Positions 25,091-36,234 of a DNA stretch of 64,000 nt are shown here, piece by piece. The stretch's first letter is position 1; the number at the start of each line of letters is the position of its first letter. Under the pieces are notes generated by a model. The model did not search any database. It saw only the letters and a program-made list of their open reading frames with translations, and was not told the DNA's origin. The stretch is from Dermatophagoides farinae (lineage: Eukaryota; Arthropoda; Arachnida; Sarcoptiformes; Pyroglyphidae). Both the position numbers and the translations under genes were made by a program. The DNA is taken from contig NC_134680.1 of NCBI RefSeq assembly GCF_024713945.1, positions 3,248,001-3,312,000 of the forward strand, read 5' to 3'.

Positions 25091-26874
25091 TACCATTCCC
25101 CCACACTACATTTGTACATGATGATGATAATAAAAATTCGATTAAAAATCAGCAATCAGTTTCTGTCAATTTTTTTTCTTTGGTTACAATTGACGATAAT
25201 GATGAAGATTATCATTTCGATTTTGTTGTTGTTGTTATTATTATTGTTTTTTTTCATCGGAAATTCATTCCATACATCGATGGATAAATGTGTGTGTGTA
25301 TGTGGAGATAGTTTTTGAAGATGGAAATAGTAATGAGCATAATGATGAACTCATATTATGGGCAAAAAAAATCCATATAACCCCCAACTAATTCAATACC
25401 AATTCCCAAACCAATCATGTTTATGATGATCATTTTTTTTTCTTTTTTTTTTTTGTTTGTTTTTTATTGTTTCGTTTTTCAAATAGCAAGAATGAGAAAG
25501 AATGGAAAATGGAAATCAAACTCGATTGAGAGATGATTCGAATTTTTTTGTTTGTCTTGTTTTCGATGAAACATTCAAAACTTTTTTTTTGTTTTGTTTT
25601 AGAGCTTTGTCTCGATGATGATGATGTCGACGACGACGACGACGGCAATACTGACGATGATGATAATGATGATGAGGTTTTTTTTTATCTATAACTGAAT
25701 TTTCATGAATCCATCCATTATTTTTTATCATTATTATACTGCTACCACATTTTTGGAACAATTTCCAAATCCAGTAAAATGTACAAAGTTTTTTATATTC
25801 GAAATAAAGTTTTATTCACTTTATGTGTTATATCTGTAAAAAGAGGGGCTATGGATATATGAAAAGGAAGACAGGACATACAAACATCATGGTAATTTGA
25901 GACAGATGTGATGATGATGATGATGATGAAGGAGGGGAAGGAAGGATTTTAATTTTCTCCTTCATTTAATTTTATTTTTTTTTTGTTTTTTTTTGGTGTT
26001 TTAAGCTTGGTTTGTTTTCTCACCAATCATTCTATCAACCAACCAACCAACCAATCATTTCAATTGTGAATGACTTTATTTACTTAGATATTTTTCGCAT
26101 TATACTTTTGTGTGCTTAGTTAAAATAACATTCTTTATTTAATTTTTTTTTTCATAAAACAAAGGTGGTAGCGGGGGACGGAAGGTGGATGTTTTGTTAA
26201 ATATTAAAATTAATGAAAGTGGAAAAAAATAATGATAATTTAAATAAATATATTGAGATCACAATAATAATGAATCCACAATCACTACTTCTTCCCACCC
26301 CCACCCCTTCACAAAAAAAACTCTAAATATTTTCATTGTTATTATTTTTGGATCTGGATAATGATGAAGATTTTTGCCTATGTGTGTGTATGCGCGCGAG
26401 TGTTCCAGGATCAATTAGATTTATGATGATGATGCCCAATTTGATTCCACCATCATTCCAAACAGGATCATTTCTTTCAATTTCTTTTTCTTCTCATTCA
26501 ACTAATGTTTGATGCAAGTTTCAATTAAACTAAATGGTCCATATTATTATTTTATTATTATTATTATTATTTTTGATCTTCTGGTTTTTGGCTTTTAACT
26601 AGGACTAAACCAAAAAAAAACAACAACAACGAAATAAAATTGATGATGAAGAGGATTGGGATGTTTATTTCAATTTTTTACAGCTCAAGGTTCAAAGTTC
26701 TAAAAAAGTGAAAAGAAGAAAATTAGAAGTTAGAAATAATAATAATAAAAAAGTTTTTCCTAGGGGTGAGGGGAGGTAATGTTGAAAATTCAAATCCAAA
26801 AAAAAAAAAAAAAAAAAAATTTTAGGAACAAAAAAAAATTCTGTCGAATGGAAAAAACAAACAAACTTGCTTAC

Positions 26875-27000
26875 TACAATTGGAATAACAATTGTCGCCA
26901 AACTCAAACAAAATAAATAAAAAACGTGATCATTTAAATTGAGAAAAATTGCACACAGAACAAATACTAATATAATCGCTATAAAAGAATTTTCTTCCAT
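26875..27000 (-). other. Possible first exon of a small membrane protein
   Basis: ATG at 27000 in the context TCCGTCCATGG opens 42 codons: MEENSFIAIILVFVLCAIFL, then LNDH, then a second hydrophobic segment ending PIV. The frame reaches a good GTAAGC donor at 26874 in phase 0. Two predicted membrane helices with a short hydrophilic turn look like a real protein start, and a GA repeat lies just upstream. No second exon could be assigned; the open minus-strand frame at 24864-25106 is hydrophobic too but lacks a well-placed acceptor in phase. I do not recognise the protein. Confidence 0.25.
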
Positions 27001-28242
27001 GGACGGACCCAGAGAGAGAGAGAGAGTTCATAAATCTTGAAATTATTATTATGATATGATGATCATACCATATACAAAGACGGCGACCATCGTTCATGAT
27101 TATGAATGAATCACAAATTTTTTTTTCTTCACTTTTCTCTTTTCATTAACAATAACAGTGTATATAATAATTCTTCACAATGAAACAATTTGTATGTTTG
27201 TCATAATCAGAATTATCATCATCATCATCATCATTGTTTGACCTCCCATTGATTTTGTTGTTGGATGATCAAAATGAATTGGATTTTCATTTCAGCATTT
27301 CATAACCAAAATAAAAAAAAAAAAATTGTCGTTGTTGACCAATAACAATCAAATAATGTGCAACAATTTCTTCGTTTTTTTTCTAGATCCCTTGACAATA
27401 ATAATATTAATAATCAGAATCAGAGCAGTTTTTTTTCGGTGTGTGGGGGGGGAGAAAAATTGGTTGAAAGCAATAAAAATAAAAATACCATTGTATATGA
27501 TTACATTTTGGATTCTTATTATTTCACATTCTCGTTATTCATTTCACAAACAGATGCCACAATACAATGAATCGTCATGGACATAACTAAATTATTATTA
27601 TTGGTCGATTGCCAAGTGGTACCTCGAACCAAAAAAAAAAAAAAAAAAATGAATCCAAATTTAAAGATACAATGTGGACATACTTGAACAAAGAATGAAT
27701 TCGTCATCATCATCAGTTTTGTGACAACATTGGATCTTAATAGAAATCGATAATTTCAAATCTCAAAATCAAATTACATGGATCTGATGTATGAATTAAA
27801 AAAAAAAAATAAAAAAACTCGAAACTATATTAAAAAACACATATATGGCGGCATCTATCAGTAGAAATGAGAAAGAATTTTTAAATAACCTTGGATTCTA
27901 ATCGATTTTAACAAACAAATAAAAAAAAATTGCAACATTTACTGATTCATTCGACTACGAAAGCAGCAGCAGCAATAACAATAACAAAAACCAACGCCAA
28001 AAAATTTCCATCACCGCTCACAATAAACATTCAATGATGTTGATGTTGTTGTTGTTGTTGTTGACAACTATCAAACAATCATTAAATAAAAAATGATATT
28101 CGTTTTTTTGAGTTTGATTATTGTTTCTATTTTTGATTGATTGATTCATAAAATTGGATTCGATATTGGTTACCATTGGGAGTTATCTGTGTTTGTGTTT
28201 ATGCGATCATAATCAATAATAAATGAAATTATGTTTACACGA

Positions 28243-28373
28243 TATATATATAAATAGCAGCATTATAAGATTGAAAACAAAATTGTGTTTGATTTTCCAT
28301 TCACATAACGAGCCAAAAAATAAAAAATCAACTTTCAAACATCAAACAATCGATATTTACGAAAAAAAACAAT
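28243..28373 (+). promoter_or_regulatory. Cystatin core promoter and leader
   Basis: TATATATATAAATAG (28243-28256) is a strong TATA box about 120 bp upstream of the cystatin ATG. The downstream leader is A/C-rich with CAAACATCAAACAATC just before the start codon. Initiation would be expected near 28275-28285. Confidence 0.6.
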
Positions 28374-28715
28374 ATGTCAACAAAACCAAAACATCCTGAT
28401 TTAGGCCCAATTTGTGGTGGCTTAGCACCAGAATCGTCCGAAATCGATGATAAAATCCGTGCAATGGTGAAAAAATTTCAGCCAAAAGTTGAGGAAAAAT
28501 TGGGCCGAAAATTGAGCCGATTTGAGCCGGTAAAAATTCGTACACAATTAGTTGCCGGTATAAATTATTATGTTAAATGTCATATCGGTGATGATCAATA
28601 TGTTCATCTACGAATCTATGAACCATTACCATGTATGGCTAAAGAACCAGAATTGACAGCTATTCATCCGGATATTAAAAAATTGGATGATCCATTGGAA
28701 TATTTTCAGGAATAA
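28374..28715 (+). CDS. Cystatin A/B-type (stefin) cysteine protease inhibitor
   Basis: Single exon, 113 residues, no signal peptide and no disulphide pattern, as in intracellular stefins. The three papain-binding elements are present: Gly-Gly at 15-16 (PICGGLAP), the first hairpin loop QLVAG at 58-62, and the Leu-Pro of the second hairpin in YEPLP (85-86). The segment GINYYVKCHIGDDQYVHLRI aligns with stefin B [20 protein letters not shown]. The likely role is inhibition of cathepsin L/B-type proteases in the cytosol; in a mite this could include endogenous digestive cysteine proteases (inference). It has its own TATA promoter, and two AATAAA signals lie at 28780-28798. It lies 154 bp from the stop of convergent LHPP. 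Confidence 0.95.
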   Translation: MSTKPKHPDLGPICGGLAPESSEIDDKIRAMVKKFQPKVEEKLGRKLSRFEPVKIRTQLVAGINYYVKCHIGDDQYVHLRIYEPLPCMAKEPELTAIHPDIKKLDDPLEYFQE

Positions 28716-28779
28716 TTTTTTTCTTTTTGATTTTTTTCTTACTCAGTTTTGTTTTGAAAAAACAAGCATTTTTATTTGA

Positions 28780-28798
28780 AATAAATTGACAAAATAAA
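28780..28798 (+). terminator. Tandem polyadenylation signals of the cystatin gene
   Basis: AATAAA occurs at 28780-28785 and again at 28793-28798, about 65-80 bp past the stop codon. Confidence 0.7.
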
Positions 28799-28869
28799 AT
28801 TTTTATTTTTTCCCTGAAATTTCTATAAATTTCCTATATCTCATTCGGAATTGTGGTTGTGTAAAGTGA

Positions 28870-29909
28870 CTAATTGTTTTGATTATGTTGAAGAACTTGA
28901 TCAACGGCAGCGGCTAGATTATCGACAATGCCATCCGGACGAACGATTGGATGATTTTCATTAATTGGCATATATTTACCGGTACGAACTAATATTCCAC
29001 GAATACCGAAATTCTGTGCACCTTGTACATCGCCAATAATATCATCACCAATCATAATGATATTATCTTTACATAATAATGATGATGATGATGATGGATC
29101 AATGAATGTTTGAATGGCTGTTTGAAAATATTCGGCCGATGGTTTACCAATGATCAACGCTTCCAGATCACATGCATATTCCAATGCAACGGTAAAACCA
29201 CCAAGATCCATTTTTAATTCATTACGTTCACGATAATATTTGTTTCGTCCTAATGATATTAATAAATTTTTTTTTCGATTCAATTCACGTTCTTTCAATG
29301 ACATTAAAAGCCGAAAACAAGTGTTCATTGATTCGAATGTAAAATAACGATCAGCATCACCTATTACCACACAATTTGGATCAGTACGATCTAAACCATC
29401 GAATTCTGGTTCAAGATCTGGAATAAAAAAATCATGAAATCATTTTCTTTCAATCAATCAAATCAATTATTTACTTGGAGTGATTAGAAAATGAGGTCGA
29501 AGACCATTGTCATGGAGATATTTGCAACAAATCATTCCGGGTGTAATAATCTCATGTTTTTGAAAATCATAGCCAAAATTATTCAATTTTTCAATTATTT
29601 TTGGCGTAATTTTCTGTGTTTCATTTGTTACCAATCGAAATGGTAAGCCAGCATGGCGTAATCTTTGAGAATGAGTGAGTGCGAGAAAGAGAAATTAAAA
29701 AAAACAATACTTAAACAATCGTCGAAACTTTGTGGATAAATTCTCAAAAAAAACACTTACTTTGAAATAGCTTCCACTGAGCCAGGTATTGCAACGGAGG
29801 TTCCACTTTCATATAGAACACCGGTTATATCCAATAATAATCCTTTGATTGGTTTCGATAGCCATGATGATGTAACGGCTGCTGATGAGGATAATGAAGT
29901 TGGTGACAT
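28870..29909 (-). CDS. LHPP: Phospholysine phosphohistidine inorganic pyrophosphate phosphatase
   Basis: HAD-superfamily phosphatase acting on phosphohistidine, phospholysine and pyrophosphate. Exons 29761-29909, 29475-29662 and 28870-29417 encode 294 residues (human 270). Motif I is LLLDITGVLYESG: nucleophile Asp 27 in a DxTGVLY context like human DISGVLYD. The cap and second half contain RLVTNETQK (human CTNESQK), ITPGMICCKYL, DPNCVVIGDADRYFTFESMN and ISLGRNKYYRE. The Mg-binding motif is MIGDDIIGDVQGAQ, followed by ILVRTGKY and DGIVDNLAAAVD. These match human LHPP closely and distinguish it from HDHD2. A Ser run (residues about 220-224) is a local insert. It is divergent from LAMTOR4 over about 300 bp. 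Confidence 0.96.
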
Positions 29910-30213
29910 TCAAAAACGTTTCAACAACTCTAAACTGACTAATGTGTTGATGTAAATATATGATGATCAATCAATCAAATGACATCATTCAATGTCAACA
30001 TCAACAACAACGAAAAATAATATCACTGATGGTCTCATTTTATTCGATAAAAGATGGCGATAGTGAAGTTTTTTTTCTGGTTGTCGAATCTCACATTAAT
30101 TTCTCACATCGCTAACAACAAATAAATCGATCATATATTTTGATTCGGAATTTGGAATGACACTGTTTTGATCATTACGATCGACAGTAACATTAAATTT
30201 TTTTTCGATAATC
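29910..30213. promoter_or_regulatory. Divergent promoter region, LHPP / LAMTOR4
   Basis: This 304 bp gap between outward-facing start codons has to serve both genes. I see no TATA box placed for either gene. The sequence is AT-rich, with ATCAATCAATC-like and AACAACAAC stretches. Confidence 0.45.
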
Positions 30214-30613
30214 ATGAACGATCGTCCACAAACTATTCAGACAGGAGAATTAGTGTTAAACAACGTTACGTTGGAAACACAAAAAGCTTCGGGAGAATTT
30301 GTCAACAATAAATATCTGGTTGAAAATATTTGTTCGATTATCAATACATTACGTGCTCATCAGACTAAAAAATTGACCAAAGATCATTTCCTTGGAATGA
30401 CCAGTAAGTGAAAATTAAAACAAAATAATTTTCCATAAACCCATATATAACAAATCTCTGTTTTGTTTTTTTTTTTTTTTTTTTTTTGATTGTATAGTTC
30501 AATTTTCTGATCATTATTATAAAATAGATCTTTCCAAAGGAGATGATCGATTCATCATTGAACGTTATACGATTACACGAGAACATTCATCATTATCATC
30601 TGAACATGCTTAA
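30214..30613 (+). CDS. LAMTOR4: Ragulator complex subunit LAMTOR4
   Basis: Lysosomal Ragulator scaffold subunit with a roadblock/LC7-like fold; Ragulator anchors Rag GTPases and mTORC1 on lysosomes. Exons are 30214-30403 and 30498-30613, giving 101 residues (human 99). The acceptor at 30497, after a long T-tract, is preferred to the later AG at 30529, because it restores the strand IQFSDHYYKIDLSKGDDRFI, equivalent to human [20 protein letters not shown]. The first half GELVLN through ASGEFVNNKYLVENICSIIN matches human [30 protein letters not shown] in pattern. Identity is modest, so the call rests on length, fold pattern and the paired LAMTOR5 gene. AATAAA signals at 30719-30728 are almost on the LAMTOR5 stop. 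Confidence 0.8.
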
Positions 30614-30736
30614 TTGAAAACGTAGATGGATGGTTGATTTTGAATTGTTTATTTTTTATATTTATTGTTTAATGTATTCAATGATCAATGATACAATAAG
30701 GATGTTTTTGAAAAAATTAATAAATAAATCACATTA

Positions 30737-31079
30737 TCAATAATGATTATAAACGGCTGCAATAACATTATTATGATGTTTTACATTGATATAATGATCG
30801 ACACAATCTATTCTAATGGCCATTGATTCCTGTTTAGTTTCATCCAATTTATTAGCCGATTGAATTATTTTAAGTAATGTTGGAGCCAAATTTTTATCAC
30901 CACAACCATCGGTAGCCAGACAAAGACCATTCGTATCGGCAACAATGATACCTAATTTTGATTCCGATGATAGCCTGAGAGAAAGAGAGAGGAATAATTA
31001 TTATTGAAAATTGTCGCGATTTTCATCATTTTATATTTATTTACGTTTCTTTACAGATTTTGGCAATTTTTCTTTCCAT
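30737..31079 (-). CDS. LAMTOR5: Ragulator complex subunit LAMTOR5 (HBXIP-like)
   Basis: This two-exon gene is too fragmented to show as one long frame: 31045-31079 (MERKIAKICKE, phase 2) and 30737-30974, with an intron of 70 bp, giving 90 residues (human 91). The core KLGIIVADTNGLCLATDGCG matches human SIVGVLCTDSQGLNLGCRG at equivalent positions, followed by the long helix (LAPTLLKIIQSANKLD) and final strands IRIDCVDHYINVKHHNNVIAAVY against [23 protein letters not shown]. It is a roadblock-fold Ragulator subunit on the lysosome surface. The stop is 123 bp from that of LAMTOR4 on the other strand, and AATAAA for this gene lies at 30666-30661. Confidence 0.85.
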
Positions 31080-34051
31080 TTTTTTTCTGTTTGCTCACAA
31101 TAATTTTCGCATGTAACGAATGATCATGATATGAATAAATTTTTGGATAGAAAAAACACCCAGATTCATATGATATGTGTAAGTGGTGCCATCTATTTGG
31201 TGACATTTCAATCTAATAATTCGTTTTCAATCACTCAATCAATTCAAAAATGACAAATTTCCATTAAATGATAATGATTGATATAATCATTTTTAATCAA
31301 TTAATATTTATAATAATAATAATAAGGATATAAGAAATAATGTGAAAGTGATAAAAAGAGAGAGAGATTAATGTGTGTGTGTGCATGCATTTGAAAAAAT
31401 TTTATAAAGAATTGGATGTCAATAATCGGGGCCGATGTGTGTGTGTGTGTATGTGTTTTAGTGTTTAAATCATATCCATCCATATATGATAATAAAATTG
31501 AAATATTACGATTTTCGTTAATTAATTGATTGAATTATTAATTTTAATGAAAGATTAATGTATTTGTTTTTTTATGTGTGTGTGTGTATAATAATAATAA
31601 AAGATAATGTGCTTGTGTGTGTGTGTGTGTGCATGATGGAGATTTTGTTTTTTTTCGAAAGAAGAATTTTTTTCCAATCATTCTTTGAATGATTTCAATC
31701 TCATCATCATAAATTAATCAAACGAAAAAAAATTGATTTTTAGAAATGAACAACAAATTTAAATTTTGGGTTGTGTTTATATATGAATATAATATAATAT
31801 TTAACAGAAAAAAAAATTTACAAACAATGTGTATAGTGGTGGTGGTGTGGTGGATAAAGATTGTGTAGGGATGATTTTCATTTGAAATAATTTTGATTGA
31901 ATAAAAACTGTGGCAGGAAATTCAAAAAAAAATAATAATAATTTAGAAATAACAACACTATACATGTTTTGGAGAAAGAAAGAGAGAGAGAGAACAAAGA
32001 ATTTTCAAGAATAGATAATGGTAGGTGGTTTTAAAAATTTTTGAAATTGAAAACAACAATTTTGTTACTCGGGGTTGGTGATGATGGTAGTGGTTTTTGT
32101 ATAGCCGTAGTCGATTGATAATGAAGATTGATGGATTTGATGATGAAGATCAATTTTTTCAAGCTTTTTTTTGTGTGTGAGTGAAAATTTTAAAAATGAA
32201 CAACAAACGAAAAAAAAATTATGTTCATTTTTCGAGGTAACTTTGATTTGATTTTTGTTTTCATAATTGTGTGTGTGTGTGTGTTTGTGTTATGTACAGC
32301 AATAGCAGCAGAAAAAAAATTTAAAACCAAAATAATGGATTGTGGTATCATACATGGGGAGTGTGTGTTTTTGTCTGTCCTGTATACATATTCAAACGGA
32401 AAAAAAACTGAAAAGGAAAATCAAAATAAAAATTGTACAGATCAGTTTGTCCATAAAACAAAGGGGTAGAGTTAGTGTTTAAAACACGCACAAACACAAA
32501 CATATCAAACGAATGAATGAGACAAAAAAAACTATATCATGATGGAAGAAGAAAATTTACAAACTTCACCTTGGATTTGGTGTGTTTCAGTAATAGAAAC
32601 ATTCACATTTGTCTTAATGTGTGTGTGTGTGGGTGTGTGCCATATATCACAAAATTGTACAAAAAAAAATCCCGAAATTGAAAAACGGAAAACAGAATCC
32701 TTTCATGGGCCATGTGATGTTATTGTCGATGATGATGGGAAGGAAAAAAACAAGCAACAGTTCGGCAAAAGAATATAATTTACACAATTAAAAAAAAATT
32801 TACACAGGAAAAAGGAAAACGTAGACAAGACGGATGATTTGATGATATATATGAAGATGGTGGTTGTTGAGAACATTTTTTGAGTTATTCTTTTTTTTTG
32901 TTTTGTTTAAATATTTATACGAAAAAAAATATCACAGATCCAGAATCATTCTTCTTTGTTTTTTTAGATTAATAATCAATTTCATTTTGTTTTCGTTGTT
33001 TAATATACCAAATGTCGAGGCTGATGTTTGCATTTTTGCCTGTTATATTTTGAATGAATGAAATATTGGCATAGGATCTTGAAATCATCATCAACATAGT
33101 TCATCATTATCATCGATAATCATCCCAATAAAGTTCGGCTGGTGGTAGATGTAAATATCATACAAATTCTGCGATGGCTGGCTGACTTACACCACTAGTG
33201 TGTGTGTGTATGTGTGTGTGTGTGTGTGTGTGTGCGTGTGTTTGTATTCAGGAATTTGGTTTTGTTTTTGCTAAAAAAAAAAATTTAAAAAAAATCCATT
33301 CTTGTGTATGTGAGTGTAAATTAAAGTAGTGATCATCATCATCATTGGTCATAAATCATCAATATATTAGAAGCATGTATGTTTAAGTTGTCCAGTATTA
33401 ATCGAAAGACTTTTTGGCTGTTTATGAACATGAATGAGTGAGGATATATTAATTCTTATCAACACAAACACCAAAAAGAATCATTGTTGTTTGTTGTCTA
33501 TTTCAGAATCAATTTTTTTCATTGATTGATTGATTTGATTCGATAAAATCATCAGCAAAAAAAAGAGGAAAAAAATTCTCCATCAAATCAATGTGTGGGT
33601 GTGTGTTTGAGGATGCGTGTGAATGAAATATCTTATCAAAAATCTATTTAAAAATTGTAATATAGTTTTTTCGCTTATTATTCAAAACTAAAAGAAAATG
33701 AAATGAAAAACAAAGAAAATCAAATGATGAATTGATGAAAGAAAAAAAAATGGATGAATTATGGATTAAAATATATTTAATAGATGTGTGATTGTTTAAA
33801 ATTGATAAATTGACAAAACGTGTGTTTAGTGTGTGTATGAAGGAAAAAAATTGAATTGAACATATTTATAAATGTCTTGAATATAAATCTCTCTGTTTGT
33901 AAGTGTTTATGTTTAAATGAAATGGTTTTTCTTCAAGAATTTTAGTAGTTTAGTTAGACAATAATAGCAATAAAATTATCATTAACTTCAAAAATTTTGG
34001 TCTCAAAATTTTACTATATCTAGGTAGGTGTGGTGTGGATGTGTATGTATA
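31080..34051. other. Non-coding interval, LAMTOR5 promoter to Tob 3' region
   Basis: About 3 kb without a supported gene. The right part probably includes a long Tob 3' UTR, since Tob-family mRNAs have long AU-rich UTRs. It is full of TG arrays (31370-31382, 31436-31450, 31614-31632, 32269-32284, 33198-33242), CAT stretches and T-runs. Reading frames at 32221-32778 are TG-repeat translations. Confidence 0.6.
33198..33242. repeat. TG dinucleotide array with interruptions
   Basis: About 45 bp of TG interrupted by single TA and CG steps, in the interval downstream of Tob. Confidence 0.9.
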
Positions 34052-36067
34052 TTATCGTAACACTAGTGGTGTACCAGCAGTTGTAGCTGTTGCTGCTGTA
34101 GCAGCCACGCTAACACCTCCACCTGTAACAGTTGATGATGTCGATGATGATGATGTTTGGCCAATACCCGGTGATACGGATGATGATCCAGTACGACGAT
34201 CTTTCATTGATGTTGCTGTTGATGATGGTGAACCATTTGTTGATTCAATACCGAAACCTAGAATGACATAAAATTTCAAAGATATGTAAAAATTAATCGT
34301 TCTTACTGTTAGCCAACGATGATGGTGTGAATGGTTGAGCCGAAAGATTAAATTGTGAGTATAAGTAATTTGCACGTGGTACAAATACCGGTGCATTTGG
34401 ATTCGCACCATTTGCTGTCACTGAATTCGATCCGACTGGATTTGAATTGGCTCCATTGCCGCTCATTAGGCCACCATTGGTTAATAGGCCAGCAGCATTC
34501 GAATTGGTTTGACTATTCGATTTGACTGCTACATTCGTTGGTGTCGTTGCTGATGATGATGTTTGTACACGATTCGTACCAAAACCTCCGGATGTTAATG
34601 ATGATACTACACCACCCAATGAAGCAGCACGTGATTGACCAATAACTGATGTTGTTGGCGGGGTCGATGATGATGCGGGATGTGCTTGTTGTTGTGGTGA
34701 ACCAGCACCACCGCCTGTCATTCCGGTTAGAAATTTACTTGCCGAATTAGCGGCACCAAACAAACCGGAAGCGGGGGACCATGATCCTTGATGTTGTATG
34801 GCAGCAGCGGCAGCCATTTGCTGTTGTTGTTGTTGTTGCTGAAAATTGACATGTTGTTGTTGATGGAAAAAATATTGTGCCGCTGATTGATAAGGTTGAA
34901 ATGGTCCAGGTGGTGCGCCTGCTGGTCCACCAGGTTGTTGATTCGTAGTTTGAGAACCGGTAGCACCGGCTGCTCCAGGAAATAATGGTCCAGCTGATGC
35001 AGAACCAGAACCAGGTCCACCGGTACTAACTGGACCAAATACTGGACCAAGACCATTAACAGTGGCACCAAGTGCCGATGCGTATGCATGATGATCAACA
35101 CCACTAAAACCATTGGTCAATGATGCAGCGCCACCAACTGGTGATGCTCCGATTCCATGATGAGAATTAGGTGTAGAACCAGCAGCAGCGAGTGCTCCAT
35201 TTGCTACACCGGCACCACCATTTCCGTTCATTGCATGATAAGAAGCGACACTATTATTTACAAAGCTTGCCGATGTTGTCGAAATGAATTGATTCATCAG
35301 ACTGGCTGCAGGTGATTGTTGACGATTTTGTTGTTTAGTCGATGAAACACCAGCTGATCCAGCCAAGTGGGCAGCAACAGCCAAATGATTACCAACAGCC
35401 ATCGATGCCAAATGTCTTTGATGTTGTGCCAGATGAGATAGGGATTTCATTTTCATACGTGAAGAATTTTCAAACGCCTATGGAAACAAAATGGAAAAAA
35501 ATAAAATGAGTTAAAATCCACAAATAAAGAGTTAAACATACCGTTTTCGATCGATGTTCGATAGATCGTTGTTCCAATTCATCAATATTGATTGAATCAA
35601 CAAAATTCTCTTTACGACCATCGCCCAATTTGGCCACTATACAATATGATCCTTTATTCTCACCAAATCTGATTGAAAACGGTTAGATTTTTAGCAATTT
35701 GTTACAATTCAAGGATGTCTCATCTTACCGGCAAGTAACTTCGGATGGATCGATCCACAATGTCAATTCGACTGGCAAACGTAATGCATCATAACTAATA
35801 CCCGCATGTTGACAGGCCATTTCAATGGAATAATCAACACGACAGTTTTGATTAATCCGTATACAACGATACCCTTGTCCTTTGGACGGATTATTCGGAT
35901 ACCAATGATTCTGGAAACGTTGTGTTAAGATTTCTATTAATTTTTGTGAGAATTTTTTGATTTTCTCTTCATTTAATTGTTGACTATTATTCGTTGTTGT
36001 TGTCGCTGTTGATGTTTGATGAGAATCTTGTGTCGATATTTTTGAATCTCCACATTTTGAAGTCGTT

Positions 36068-36099
<32 letters not shown>

Positions 36100-36234
36100 G
36101 GTATTAGATGTTAACGAACCATTTGACGTCCCACTATTAACAGCACTACCACCGGATCCACCAGGATCCGGATTACTTTTAGTGGCCAAAAGCCTAGTCA
36201 AAAATGTAACAGCCGCTTCAATCTCTTCACGCAT
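34052..36234 (-). CDS. Tob: Tob/BTG family antiproliferative protein
   Basis: Adaptor linking the CCR4-NOT deadenylase to target mRNAs. Exons 35729-36234, 35542-35668, 34307-35477 and 34052-34257 give 669 residues. The N-terminal BTG domain has MREEIEAAVTFLTRLL, then box A with HWYPNNPSKGQGYRCIRI (110-127) and box B LTLWIDPSEVTCRFGENKGSY across the first intron. It is interrupted at about residues 20-88 by a Gly/Ser/Asn/Thr insert with an Asn run coded by ATT-type repeats on the plus strand. The long C-terminus is Gln/Ala/Gly/Ser-rich. It carries two PAM2-like motifs, NPNAPVFVP (570-578) and FNLSAQPFTP (587-596), the poly(A)-binding-protein contacts typical of Tob. This marks it as Tob rather than BTG1-4. 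Total length is about twice that of human TOB1/2. Confidence 0.94.

Larger units (their letters stand above)
23501..28240. other. Gene-free region, part 4
   Basis: Apart from the two candidate segments listed separately (24046-25090 and 26875-27000), this stretch holds poly-A/T tracts, CAT and GTT arrays, a GA run near 24221-24240 and another near 27011-27026. The short open segment after TTTTTTTCAG at about 23548 (APGGVQKQDSFDQLNIRIR) could be a terminal exon but has no partner. Confidence 0.5.

Noticed and set aside
24864-25106. Minus-strand hydrophobic frame as second exon of the 26875-27000 candidate
   Set aside because: No acceptor in the required phase 0 lies before it, and the plus strand is equally open.
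30530-30613. Shorter LAMTOR4 last exon using the AG at 30529
   Set aside because: It also keeps phase but removes the strand IQFSDHYYKID that the family needs; the AG at 30497 after the T-tract fits better.
34035-34271. Plus-strand Asp/Val-rich frame
   Set aside because: It is the antisense shadow of the last Tob exon, which fits in phase and reading.
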